A stretch of DNA of 64,000 bases, taken from Bettongia penicillata ogilbyi (taxonomy: Eukaryota; Chordata; Mammalia; Diprotodontia; Potoroidae). Shown in pieces: positions 45,716-57,479 of this stretch (positions within the stretch are counted from its first letter, which is position 1; each line of letters starts with the position of its first letter). The stretch covers positions 685,454-749,453 of the forward strand of contig JAJHZJ010000575.1 of assembly GCA_023548195.1 (NCBI GenBank). The letters run 5' to 3'. The translations under genes were made by a program, and so were the position numbers. Under the pieces are notes generated by a model. The model made no database searches. It was not told the DNA's origin and saw only the letters and a program-made list of their open reading frames with translations.

Positions 45716-47629
45716 TCTCCTTAAAATCATTCATTTTTAAGCAGTAACAATAATAATGGGAACACAGTTTGATAATTTATTGGGTGGGAAGAATTTAGAA
45801 TCAAATCAGTGAACTGACTGAATTAATTTATTTTCTCCCTCTGGCCATTGTTCTGATGACATGAATTACATGAAGTGATTTGTCCAATGTCACTTGGTGA
45901 ATGAATATCTCATGATTTCACAGACATCATGCAAAAATGTTAAATAGGATCATTTTAGACAATTCTTCTACTTAAACTTTAATGTCAACTCAAAATAGTT
46001 GAATGAAACAAGAAACATAAATGTCCCAAGTCTATCTGAAGTCAAGGAAAGACTGTTAATTGCACAATAAACTCCTGGGATGGTTGCAATCATGAACAGT
46101 CCCTTTTTTATTTGGATTAGAGCATAAACTAATATATTGCAAACCATATAAACTGATTGCCCTGAAGGAAGAAATGATAACATATGATAAGGTATGATAA
46201 AGGCTAACTGGAGAATACTGACCTAGCTTAGCATTAATCTGTTTGAAAACATAGTATGAGACCCAATCGTATATTCCACTCACACTGGGCAATTTTCCAT
46301 CCATTTTCCTTCTCTTATCATCATTTGCTCTTCACAGCCAAGTTGGAACACTTCCAGTTCAATTTTATTACATTTTGAATGACAATTTCTATTCCTCACA
46401 CCATCATGCTTTGGATAATCTGGGGCCATTTCATATCCATTTGAACCCTTTGATTTCACCTTCTAGGTCAATCTGTCTGCTTGCTTAATTTGGACAGGTA
46501 GTAGCATATTTCTTTAACCTTGAAAGAAGGGGCTGTTAGAAGGTCTTTCAACTGAAAGTTCTATTTCCCACACTCTTAGAAAAAAAGTTAGACAGTGGTG
46601 ATAACATCAAAAAGTGAATGAACCCTTTTAAAAGTAGCCTTTAAAATGGTCATTTTTCCCCTATCTTTCATCTAGAACAAACTAATAGCTAATGTTCAGT
46701 AAGTATCAGTTAATGTTGATTTTTATGTAGGTCAGAAGAAATCAGACTGGCTTAAATTGAGATGGGCCACCAGGTAAAACATCATATTTTACATAGCTGA
46801 AATAAAGTGTCTCTAAGTACAGTAGTACAGATTTACTTTCATTCTTCAAGGATGTGTAATTTCATTTATCAGTGTGAACTCTCCCTCTGGCATCTTAGAT
46901 TTTGATTCTTCTATAATTTCAAGCTTTGTCTTCAAGAGTGGTTATGACCAAAAATATCATCACTCTGTAGTCAATATGATGATATGTCTCTCAAAACATA
47001 CCTAGACTTGTCCTTGGACAGTATATCAGATAATTAAAAGGCCATATTTGTGACATGCTCAATCCCTAGCTTATGGATTCATGTGAATAACATGTCCTGA
47101 TTTGTGTGAATAAAAATCATATAAAGTGTTCATGTATATATGAATTCGCACTATTTGAAGTTATAATTATGTAAAATATGGTAATTGGTTCCAACACAAT
47201 GGATACATGCAATGGATATTCAAATAATATGACAAGATTAGGAGATTTATTATTTGTACTAATTGGGATCCAATTATACATTCTCATCTACATTATAATA
47301 TTCATATACTCAATTTTGCTTATGAGCAAATTCCACTTGGACATTTTCCTGCTTTGCCCCTCCTAAATTATTTATGTCTACCACCAGAAGTTCATTCAAC
47401 TTACTGATCATGGTTAATCCAGTAAGATTGTTTCAGAAACATTGGGTCAGCTGCGTCAACAAGTTAAGTCAAGCACAAAGTCTGGAAAGAACAAATGGCT
47501 GCTGCCAAGGTGTTTAGGGGAACTGTAGGGCAAGAGCTGTCTTGCATGCTCATTTCTATATCCTTTGCCTATGGTACAGTATCTAGCACATAGTAAACCT
47601 TTAGTAAGAGGTAAATCTATGTGTATACT

Positions 47630-47790
47630 CATATATTTACATGTATGCATTCATGCATGCATGTACATAATGATATAATTATTTATCATCTATCATCTAC
47701 CTACCTATCTATTCTTTTAGCCCAGGACATTAATTTTTCAGATTTCTTTCTTTCTTTCTCTTTCTTTCCTTCCTTCTTTCTTTCTTTCCA
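47630..47790. repeat. Mixed ATGC, TCTA and TTTC simple repeats
   Basis: catgcatgcatg-like units, then atctacctacctatct, then a (TTTC)n run at 47746-47788. Confidence 0.85.
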
Positions 47791-48014
47791 AATCCTATCA
47801 TATCTCCAGAGACAGGAAGTTGGAATTAAGAGTGGCTATGCAAGGTGGTATTCTCAGAGGGAAACTGAGAAAGAGAACATCATCCCCAGGGCAAGAGCAC
47901 CTGACTTACAGGGATGTTCCATGAGCAGTATTCTTCCAATACCACTTGATCATAGACTTCTTCTACTTTTAGCTCCATCATTGCTGAACTGAGACTTCTC
48001 CAACAAATTACATA

Positions 48015-48075
48015 GACATATTTATATATATGTATATAAACATATGTAAACATATATATATATGTCTTGTATCTG
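48015..48075. repeat. TA/CA simple repeat
   Basis: Alternating tata, tgta and acat units. Confidence 0.85.
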
Positions 48076-48201
48076 TATAATATATGTATGTCTCTGTGTA
48101 TATTTTGATCAGATTCATGTTTTCATTTAAGAAAAGAATTGCCAGGGAGGAACCAATTCCATGACTACCTTGAAAGAACTGCCACATATAAGAACCTAAC
48201 A

Positions 48202-48209
48202 CTATCATT

Positions 48210-48246
<37 letters not shown>

Positions 48247-48262
48247 CCATCATCATCATCCT
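48202..48262. repeat. (ATC)n microsatellite
   Basis: About 20 trinucleotide units with one acc variant. Read minus it gives a run of Met codons, a spurious frame. Confidence 0.97.
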
Positions 48263-49847
48263 AAAATAAAATATGGCCAAATACAAACTTTACTTGTCAC
48301 ATTGCTTAATGCCACAGAATAATAAAAAAAAAGATATATGGGAAAGACCTTTTCTGGATTGTTGAGATTTCTTTACAATAAAGAGAGTTAGACTATAGAT
48401 GATCTCTAATTCCTTCTCTTTCTAGATATATAGTCCTCTGCTAGATTATAATTAAACAGTGTGATGATATTATTATTATTATTTATGAGAAAGGACAGGG
48501 AATGACCCAATAGAACCGATCAAAGATGCTTGGAGAGAGGATCAGAAGGGCAATATTAGCTGTTGATTAGAAATAGCACTGAGTCATAAAACATACCACT
48601 GTAAAAGTTAGAGATGTATAGATGTGGTGAGAGTGGTGTTGTTCATTAATAGAAGAGAAAATTTGAGTAATAAAGAAGATCAGAATTTACTGTGTGCTCC
48701 TTTTAAATAGCTTGAAGCCACTTCAGTTAATATTCTTGTCCAAGGTTCTGGAGTAAAGAAACTGATTTAAAAAGCAATTATCTTATTAACCACTGATGAA
48801 CCTCTATGCTTGTATCTTAAAATGTCTCTAGCAAAGGATTCTTAGGATATTTCTGGGAGTTCAATAAAGTACTGTGGGAATGAATACAGAGAGAGGAGCA
48901 AGCTCTTTCAAACCAATTTCAGAACAATTCTATGCCATTTTAAAACTAGCTCCCCTGATCCACCCTCTTGAGGACACACATTGAGGTACATAATTGCTTC
49001 ATTATCATGCCACCCAAAGAAATAAACATTTTAACATGACATTACCCAGTATAAACAAAAACTTCAAGGTGCTAAATTCCAGATGATTACATCCAATGTT
49101 TTCCTATGATGTACTTTAGGAAGGATTTAGCTAGGCATTGTGTAATTGTCACCTCGCCTTGTTTCCCCATTCTCCCTTTGCCTAGCAACGACATGGCATT
49201 AAAATCTGCCATCACTTTATAATAAATATTGGCCTAATATGTTTTTTTTTAATCTTTATGTACTTTCATTCTGGCAGTTCATGTAAGATTTCAGATGCAT
49301 TCATTTTTACTGCAAATAGAAGAGGGTGCACATTAATTGCTATTTGCAAACGTGAGATTCAGAATAATAATTGTGTTAGCCTGGATGGCAGGAGTCACTG
49401 AAGCAATGTGGACAAAACAAAATGTGAGAATGAGTCACTGAATATGAGAACCCAGAATATCAAAATCCATATAAGGTTTCAGCAGGATGAGGAGAGAATA
49501 TATAGCAGGAGACCCAAGCTTTACCAAAACCCCTTTTATAGTCTCCTTTTAGAGTTACCTTCCAAATGTGATTGCATATTAATAAGTTAGGCATTTAAGG
49601 AATGCTAACAAGTCACACACATCCATGGAGATAGCTCTGCTGAGACAGCAACCAAGTCAGCTTCCATGAATTATAATACAGATTTTAATAACAATCTGCC
49701 AGGGACTGCATGGACCACAACCTCTCTAAACACATTATTAGTTCCTTACTCATCCCTTGTCTGTACGTTCATGCTAATACTCAAGCACGCCAAAAGAACA
49801 TAATCAGTAAAAATTAAATGCATTTATTACCCTGCAGAGTTTAGTTT

Positions 49848-50103
49848 GGGCAGCTAGTACGTGCAGTGGATGGAATTCTGGGCTCAAGTCAAGCCTGAGT
49901 CAAGAAGATTCATCTTCCTGAGTTCAAATCTAGCCTCAGACACAAGTTGAGTGACCCTGAACAAGTCATTTAACCTTGTTTGCCTCAGTATCCTCATTTG
50001 TAAAGTGAGCTGGAGAAGGAAATGGCAAAATTCTCTAGTATCTTTGCCAAGGAAACCCAAAAGGAGTCATGAAGAGATGGACACAACTGAAATGACTGAA
50101 CAG
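49848..50103 (+). mobile_element. Mar1-type SINE, full length
   Basis: Head gggcagctagtacgtgcagt, ttgagtgaccctgaacaagt core, gagctggagaaggaaatggc, then gaaacccaaaaggagtcatg and the BovB/RTE-like tail agagatggacacaactgaaa. The A-rich 3' end is replaced by tgactgaacag. Confidence 0.92.
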
Positions 50104-50216
50104 TGAGTTTATTTCACTAAATAACTAATTAGTGGCCTGTGTTGTGGACAGAATCCTTTCAATCTGTTGTCTTTTTTTTAACAGAAAAGTTTCTATCACT
50201 AGCATAGTGGAAAGGA

Positions 50217-50218
<2 letters not shown>

Positions 50219-50254
<36 letters not shown>
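50219..50254. repeat. (GT)n microsatellite
   Basis: About 17 perfect dinucleotide units. Confidence 0.98.
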
Positions 50255-51364
50255 ATCCTTAAATAATATAGAAGTATACATAAAACATGGCCTGATAGCT
50301 AGCAATCATGTTTGATATCTTTTGTTTTCCTCCTCAGAAAAAAATATTTTTCTTTTCCCTAGATAATAGAACTAATATTCTAAAACCTTTATTTTATCCA
50401 AGTTTTTTTTTTAATGACTTCTTCTAACTCTTCTCCAAAGGTCTACTTCTACCTTCTAAATGTACTTGGTTCTAAGCATATGGATAACATAACTCAAGGG
50501 TTTTAGCCAAAGCAATGTTCCCTACTTTCCTGGTTTTTTTCCAGGAATTTATGCTTTCACAAAGTCATCTTTAAGGTCTCAGTAGAATCACTGATGTTCA
50601 TAGCCATGCAGTCATACTTGTACAGTCTTTCCTGGTTGATGTTTCCTTTTAGGAGCTTTCTTTATAACCAGGCCTCCAGGTTATTCACTTCCTTTCCCAT
50701 CTGTGAACATTTGCCAAATGCCTCTTACTGTATTTAGAAAACAAATACACTCAAAACCCAAGACCCAAAGCAAAATGTTCTCTTCTAAAATGAGCTCCTT
50801 AACTCCCCTAGATTAATTAGGAGCAGGACAAAGATCCATGCTGCATTCTCATGCCCCAGGAGCTTTGCTGTCCCAGAAATTTAGTGTGTGTGCCTTGTCC
50901 TTTCTTGAAAAGCTCAGTAAACTCATGGAAAGCATGGCATCTGCCTTCAAGCAGGTAAAAACTGGATGTATAATGACATACTGACCCAATATATTTCTTC
51001 ATTACCTTATGAAACATGATTTTGAGGACTATGGAGACCTGTAAAAACATCACTGTAAACAAAAGTTTGCATCATATCATGATTTGGGAATCCAGTGCCT
51101 CACTATGTGTAACACTTGTAACACCTCATTGTCTCAATTACCTACCCATTATGTCATGCCATTTAATCAAGTGGTCTCAGGGAAGGAGGGACCTTAGTTA
51201 AATGGGCTTCTTCGCCACCATACAAATAATAGTCAGGAATGCTGTTTGCTAATCCACCAACCCTTCCAAAAGTTAAGGACTAGATCTGTGATTTTATTGG
51301 TATCTGGAACTCCTGAGTGATCTAATTGTTCCTGTTGAGTCCTACTTTGTCAATTATGATCTTA
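50255..51364. other. No recognised feature
   Basis: Unique-looking; a minus-strand 81-codon frame at 50817-51062 has no motif. Confidence 0.4.
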
Positions 51365-51885
51365 CAGAGTTGTCAGGGACACTGAGAATTTAAGAAATTT
51401 GCCCAAGGTCACACAATCAGTATGTATGAAAGACAAGATTTAAATGTATGCCTTCATGGTACTAAAGCCACATGGTGCTTCCTAAGTTTCCACTGAATTT
51501 CCATGTCCTTTGTGAAGCTTTCTCTGAGCATCGTAGCCCTCAGTGATCAATAATTAGTTTTCATCTCTATGAATATTCTGGTACTCAATAATATTTCCTT
51601 TGATCATTTGCTTTTCATGTATATAGATTTTGCCTTATCAGCTCACTGAGGGAAAGAGGACATTGAAGGGTAAGAATGGCACACTGGATAGACCACTGGA
51701 TTCAAGAATATGCTCATCTGAATCCTATCTGCAACACTAACTAGGTACATAATTTTTTTTTTCAAGTTCACATACTCTAACTATTTGGATGTTAATTTAT
51801 TTATATACAAGATGGACTTTGGCCTTAGACCACTAAGACTCCCATGAGCCCAAGTCTATGATCCTATGAACCTGAATTTTTTTTA
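51365..51885. mobile_element. Cluster of MIR and L2 fragments
   Basis: MIR on the minus strand 51365-51475 (atttgcccaaggtcacacaa), L2 3' end on the plus strand about 51500-51660 (tgtgaagctttctctgagca, cagctcactgagggaaagag), and a MIR-type SINE on the plus strand 51670-51885 (atggcacactggatagacca to gtctatgatcctatga). Confidence 0.6.
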
Positions 51886-51939
51886 ACCCTGGCGATTAGG
51901 AGGATAGTGGCAGCCTTTAGACAGAAATATAGAATCTGG

Positions 51940-52560
51940 GGATGGGGGAAGTTGATGTTGGGAAAAAAATTCCAACATGTTAAGCTTGATATAGTAATAG
52001 GACATATCCAAGTGGAAATATCCAGCAGAAAATAGAGAGGTGATATTAAAACTTAGGTGAAAGATGGAAAATTAGATTTGGGAACATTTGTCACAGAGGT
52101 AAAAGTTAAATCTGTGAAAATAGATTTCATCTTTTGAGGAGGGGCAAAAAGGCTTCCAAGAACTGAAATCTTTCAGATGTTCTTATTGAGATAGATGGAG
52201 GAAAGACATATAGACATACTGTAAGTAATAACTGAGAGACCTGAGACAAGCTTGGCACAATGCATGCTGGAAGGAGCACCAGGAAAGGTAATTTCAGATC
52301 ACCTTTGTTAGATAACTTCAGGCAGGAATGAGGAGAATGACTTGGAATAAAGAATTGGAAATTTGGAACATAAAACCCTTGCCTAGGAAGAAACCCCCAG
52401 GTTACTATCTTGTAGGGAGAGGAAATGAAGGAGAAAGAAAGCTGGGGATACTAGAGAGCTACTTTTGGGGAGGGTATCATTAGGGAGAAAGATCAGCATT
52501 AGGCAAAGTGAAAAGATTCATCTGATATGGGGCGGGGAGGAAGCATGACATCTAGTAACT
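51940..52560 (-). mobile_element. L2-type LINE fragment
   Basis: The taggacatatccaagtggaa and gatttgggaacatttgtcac series follows an upstream part of the L2 3' region on the minus strand. Old; 52310-52560 is uncertain. Confidence 0.5.
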
Positions 52561-52564
52561 TCTT

Positions 52565-52680
52565 ATTTTTCTAAATAATAGATTTCATTTTCAGATTTCT
52601 CCCTATATCATCTTCCCTCCCTTATAACAAAGGATTTTTGGAAGAAAAAGGAAAAAATAGCAAAACCAATGAACACATTT
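52565..52680 (-). mobile_element. Old L1 3' end fragment
   Basis: gatttcattttcagatttct followed by ccctatatcatcttccctcc is the complement of an L1 3' tail, separate from the next element. Confidence 0.45.
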
Positions 52681-52790
52681 TAAGTATATTTAATATTTTT
52701 CCCAGTTACATGTAAAAACAAATTTAACATTCTTTTTTTTAAATTGAGTTCCAAAATCTCTCACTTTCTCATTAAGAAAGTGAGCAATTT

Positions 52791-52792
<2 letters not shown>

Positions 52793-52838
<46 letters not shown>

Positions 52839-52860
52839 CATATATATGTATTATGTATAT
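52793..52860. repeat. (CA)n(TA)n microsatellite
   Basis: About 17 CA units, then TA/TACA units, inside the L1 3' UTR. Confidence 0.95.
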
Positions 52861-54060
52861 ATACATGTATGTGGAGTCATGGAAAACATTTCCACTTTGG
52901 TCATATTAAAGAAAACATAAACCAAAAACCAACTGAGCAAGAAAACAAAATTAAAAAATTATAGTTCAATTTGCATTCAGACTCTATTAGTTCTTTCTCT
53001 GGAGGTGGATAGCATTTTTTTATCATGGGTCCTTTGGAATTATCTCAGATCATTGTATTTCTGTATTGTATTTCATCGTTGATCATTGTATAATATTGTT
53101 GTTATTGTGTACAATATTCTTCCAATTCTGCTCATTTCACTTTGCATCAGTTTGTGCAAATCTTAGAGAATAATAGTATCCAACATGATCACATATCGCA
53201 ATTTGTTCAGCCATTGCCTAATTGATGGATATTCCCTTCATTTCAAATTCTTTTCTACTACAAAAAGAGGTGCTACAAATATCTTTGTACATATAGGTCC
53301 ATTTCATTTTTAAAAATGTCTTTGGGATATAGACCTAGTCATGGTATTTCTGGGTCAAAGGGTTTGCATGGTTTTATAGTCTTTTGGGCATAGTTCCAAA
53401 TCGCTCTTCAAAATGGTTGAATAAGTTTGCAACTCCATCAATAGTGCATTAATGTCTTAATTTTTCCACATCACTTCCAACAATCGTCATTTTCCTTTTT
53501 CTGTAATATTGGCCAATCTAAAAGGCATGGGGTGGTACTTCAAATTTTTATTTGCATGTTTACAGCATATTTTTCATCTGACTACAGATAGCTTTGAATA
53601 CTCCATTTGAAACTGGCCCATTTCCATCCTTTGACCATTTATCATTTGGAGAAAGGTTTTTATTTTTTTTTATAAATTAGGCTCAGTGTCTATATATGTG
53701 AGAAATGAAGTATTTTTAAGAGAACCTGCAATTTTTTTTACATTTATGATTATTAACTATGTATTTTCCTCCATTCTATTTTTTTGTATTTTTATCTTTC
53801 TACTTTCATTCTGCCCATACTCAAGTGTTTTCCTTCAGACTATTACCTCCCTCATTCTACCCTCCCTTCTACCACTCCCCCCACTTCTCTTACATTCTTT
53901 CCCTTCTATGTTCTTGTAGGGTAAGGTAGAGTTCTATATGGAACTGAATGTGTGTTTTATTTCCTCTTTGAGCCAATTCTGACGAGAGTAAAGTTCAATC
54001 ACTCCCCTTCACGTTCCTCATCTTCTACTCCAGTGTAAAACCTCTTTCATGCCTCTTTGA

Positions 54061-54068
54061 TTTGAGAT
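54061..54068 (+). repeat. Probable target-site duplication, left (nested LINE)
   Basis: tttgagat, matching tatgagat at 55476-55483 with one mismatch. Copy 1 of the host element has uninterrupted sequence at this place (near 270-290). Confidence 0.65.
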
Positions 54069-55475
54069 CATTTAGAAATACCAGGAAGAGAATAGAACAC
54101 AGGTCTGTACACAATGTTTGTTGATCTCACCAAGGTCTTTGATACTATAAGTCACAAGGACTTGTGGAAAATCATGGCAAAAATTGGGTGCCTAGGGAAG
54201 TTCATCAGGATTATACATCAGTTTCATGATGGTTTGCTTGCATGAGTTCTAAATAATGGATGATGCTGTCATTCTTTATAAATCACCAAGTGAAGCAGGG
54301 TTGTGTACTTGCTCCATGCTTTTTAGCATGATGTTTTCAGCAATGCTGCCAGATACCTTCAAAGAGAGCTAACATGGCATCAAGGTCATGTATGCCACTG
54401 ATGGTAATTTAAGTTCAAAAAAGGTTACAAGCCAAGACACAAGTAGAGGGAATATTGGTGTATGACTTTTTGCTTACATATGATTGTGCACTTGATGCAG
54501 CTTCTAAGACCAGGATGTAGCAGAGTATGAATCGAATCTTTGCTGTTTATGCTAATTTTTGCCTAACAATGAATGCCAAGAAAACAAAAGTTCTCCACCT
54601 GCAAGCACCACACCATCCATATGTGCAACCATATGCTACAGCAAATGGAGCAATTTTGAATACCATGTATAAATTTCCTTACCTTGGCAGTATACTTTCT
54701 AGGGATATGCATGATGCAATGATGAGGTTGATGCACATATTGTCAGAGCTAACTTAATTTTAGGAGGTTCTGAAGGAAAGAATGGGAGTGAAGAGCTATT
54801 AGCCTGCCTACCAAACTAGAAGTCTACAGATCCATTGTGCTGACCTCATTGTTGTGTGCCTTTGAAACCTGGACAGTATATTAGTGCTTCCAGGAAACTG
54901 AATCATTTCCATTTGAAAGGTGTTAGGAAGATTCTGAAGATCACTTAGTGAAATAAAGTACCAGACACTGAGATCCTTTCTCAGAGTAAAATGCCAGGCA
55001 TTCAAGCTGTACTGCATAGAGTGCAAATCTGATTAACTAACTTATGTTATTTGAATGCCAAACACACATTTGCCTAAAAGACTATTTTATGGAGAACTCA
55101 CACAAGGCAAGGACTTACCTGGAGATTAGAAGAAGTGATACAAGGACACTCTCAAGGTCTCTCTTCACAACTTTGAAATCAATTGTGAGATATGAGAGAC
55201 ACTGGCATAGGCCACCTAGCACGTCATGCCTTCATCAGAGAAGGTGCTGTGCTATATGAGCAAAGTACACCTGCAGTAGTTGAAATGAAACATGAAATTT
55301 AGAGACATTGCCACTTCAGAAGTTCATACAGATTATTTGTGCCCAACCTGGGGTAGAGCTTTCTGAGCCCACATTGGTCTGATCAGTCACACTTGGACAT
55401 ACTATATATTGACCTCAACATGATGATGTTATTATTGGTCCTCTTTGAGAATAAGGGACAACAGTTTAACTACTA
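54069..55475 (+). mobile_element. Truncated RTE-like LINE nested in copy 6
   Basis: A 1.4 kb piece holding the 3' half of a LINE: reverse-transcriptase remnant (about 54115-55260), a C-terminal C2H2-like motif (55340-55393) and a short 3' end (ggtcctctttgagaataagg, then gacaacag). Clade is uncertain. The KQGCVLAP, YLGS and ETWTV motifs fit the RTE group, but I cannot exclude a related clade. The 5' half, including the endonuclease, is missing, as in ordinary 5' truncation. Confidence 0.8.
54115..55393 (+). pseudogene. Degenerate non-LTR reverse transcriptase
   Basis: Pieces of a reverse transcriptase in order across shifting frames: FVDLTKVFDTISHKDLW (motif A with the catalytic Asp, 54117-54167), VKQGCVLAP (motif B, 54290-54316), a decayed motif C in which the usual (F/L)ADD is LTYD (about 54467-54480), NAKKTKVLH (about 54569-54595), YLGSILSR (thumb, about 54682-54705) and FETWTVY (about 54859-54879). 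At 55340-55393 a C-terminal CPTWGRAF-stop-AHIGLISH stretch resembles a C2H2 finger with one Cys and the last His lost. Many stops and frameshifts; inactive. Confidence 0.78.
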
Positions 55476-55483
55476 TATGAGAT
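55476..55483 (+). repeat. Probable target-site duplication, right (nested LINE)
   Basis: tatgagat, see 54061-54068. Confidence 0.65.
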
Positions 55484-55734
55484 AGTTGGCCCCATTCTAC
55501 TTCTCCCTTTCCCCTCCCCCCAGTGCATTCCTCTTCTTCATCTCTTAATTTTATTTGTTTAGATATCATCTCATCATATTCAACTCATATTCATTCCCTC
55601 TGTCTCTGGATGCTCCTTCTCACTCCCTAATAATGAGGAAATTTATAAGAGTTACAAGTACCATTTTCCCATGAAAGAATGTAAAGAGGTTAAACTTATT
55701 GAATCATTTATGACTTATCTGCCTTTCTTGTATT

Positions 55735-56640
55735 TGAAAGTCAAATTTTCTATTTAACTGTGGCCTTTTCATCAGAAATGCTTCAAAGTCCTCTCATTAA
55801 ATGTCTGTATTACCATTGATGGATTATACTATTTTGCTGGATAGGTTGTTCTTGGTTGTAATACTATTTCCTTTATTTATGTTCCAAGTCCTTTGATCTT
55901 CTAATATAGAACTTGCTAAATCTTTAGTTATCATGACTGTGGCTCTTTGAGTATTGTTTCCTTCTGTCTTTTTGCAATATTTTCTCTGCAACCTGGGAGC
56001 TCTGGAATTTGGCTATAATATTCCTGGGAGTTTTCATTTTGGGTTCTCTTTCAGGAGATGATTTCTGATTCAATTTCTATTTTGTTCGCTGGCAATTTTC
56101 CTTGATAATTTCTTAAAAGATAATGCTTAGGTGTTTTTAAATTATATTCTTTCTCAATGAGATGGCTCACATTTTTTCTGTTTTTAAAATTATTTTGATT
56201 TTATTTGATGGTTTCTTGATATCTCATGGAGTTATTAACTTCTACTTGCACAATTCTAATTTTGAAGGAATTATTTTCTTTAGTGAGCTTTTGTACCCCC
56301 TTTTCCATTTGGCCAATTCTATTTTTAAGTTATTTTCTTCAACGAATTTTTATACATCTTTTCTCCACTTGACCATTTCTCTTTTTTAAAATGAATTCTT
56401 CTCTTCGGTGGATTTTTATGTCTCATTTGACCTATTGTGTTTTTAAAGGTGTTATTTTCTTTAGTATTTTTTTTTTGCCTCCTTTACCAAGCTGTTGACT
56501 CTTTTCTCATGATTTTCTTATATCACTTTCATTTCTTTTCCCAATTTTACCTTTACCTCTCTTACTTGATTTTTAAAACCCATTTTAAAAATCTTCACTG
56601 AATTATTTTGGAACCTAAGGTCATTCATTTTTTTCCTTTT
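55735..56640 (-). pseudogene. L1/HAL1 ORF1 remnant, heavily decayed
   Basis: Order on the minus strand: coiled-coil part (56220-56600, with repeated lysine/glutamate/leucine codons), RRM-like part (about 56050-56180, with part of it deleted), and C-terminal domain (about 55735-56040, where IITKDLASS-like and KNQEQPIQQ-like codons remain). No frame stays open for more than about 75 codons, and the N-terminal part is barely recognisable. Confidence 0.7.
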
Positions 56641-57479
56641 GGGTCTTTGAATATAGCAGTTTTGATTTAGTTATTTTCTTCTGAGTTTGTATTCTCATCT
56701 TTCCTGTCACCATAGTTACTTTTTGCAGTCAGGTTCTTTGTTATTATTGTTTGCTCATTCTTTCCAGTCTTTCTTGACTTTTAATCCTATGTTGAGGTTG
56801 AGCTCCACTCCCAGGGTGGAGGGAGCACTGTCCTAATCTTCAGATTTTTTGTGTAACTATGTTCAGAGCTAATTCTGAGGATCTGTACGTTTTCAGTTCT
56901 TCCAAGTTGGTATGATCTAAGAGAGATTGTTTATGACTCTACTGGCCTGTACTCTAATTTGGGAGCAACTACAAGCAATTTTTCTGCCCTGGAACTGTGA
57001 CCAGGAGCCTTGCTCCCCTACTCTAAAAGCTGTGGTATTCTAGTGCCCCTCCTTACCCCACAATACAGACCTGGGACTGTAACCTGGATATAAGTATGGG
57101 CAGTAGTTCTACAACAAGTGCCAGAAAATTGACTCCCTTAATCTATTTTTTAACACTTGTCAGTCTTCTTACTATCTGTAGGCTGAGAATTCTGAAAGTC
57201 ACTGCTGCTAGCACTAATTAAGTTTTTTCCAAGAGCTGCTAGTGATTTGCTGTGGGCTGGCTTGTACTTGACTATACTCAATTCTTTCCCTGGTGTGCAA
57301 AACCTTTCTTTCAGATATTCTAAGTTATCATGGACTAGAAAATTCTTTTACCTTATCCATTTGTGCATTCTGTTACTCAAGAATTTGTTTTGAGGCATTG
57401 TTTGGAGGGCAATTTGGGAGAGCTCAGGCAAGTCCCTGTCCTTTCTCTGTCATCTTCCAAAAAATAAAAAAAACAACTG

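Larger units (their letters stand above)
40802..46985 (+). repeat. Segmental duplication, second complete copy (X'-Y''-Z')
   Basis: X' 40802-43297, Y'' 43298-44486, Z' 44487-46985, in the same order and orientation as the first copy and followed by new unique sequence (gtctctcaaaac). Confidence 0.95.
46986..49847. other. Mostly unassigned, with simple repeats
   Basis: An L2/MIR 3' tail (cagtatctagcacatagtaa) lies at about 47576-47610. The rest has microsatellites at 47630-47790 and 48005-48262 and no recognised gene. The part 48960-49400 is free of repeats and may be conserved; it includes cctagcaac (49181-49189), which resembles an RFX X-box half-site. Confidence 0.45.
52681..57461 (-). mobile_element. 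Composite L1/HAL1 element, copy 6, interrupted
   Basis: On the minus strand: 5' end near 57461 (decayed motif at 57451-57458), 5' UTR to about 56800, ORF1 remnant about 55735-56640, HAL1-type 3' UTR (55484-55734 plus 53740-54068), then an L1 ORF2 end and L1 3' UTR (52681-53739). The last part has the ORF2/3' UTR order seen at 63590-64000. A foreign LINE at 54069-55475 splits the element. The join between L1 and HAL1 sequence near 53740 shows no flanking duplication, so it may be an ancestral structure rather than two insertions. Confidence 0.75.

Noticed and set aside
33458..46985. Simple tandem duplication
   Set aside because: The isolated Y' block between Z and X' cannot come from one tandem duplication of X-Y-Z.
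47621..47992. 123-codon plus-strand frame
   Set aside because: Its first half is translated microsatellite (ATGC, TCTA and TTTC units).
48008..48286. Met-rich minus-strand frame
   Set aside because: Translation of an (ATC)n tract.
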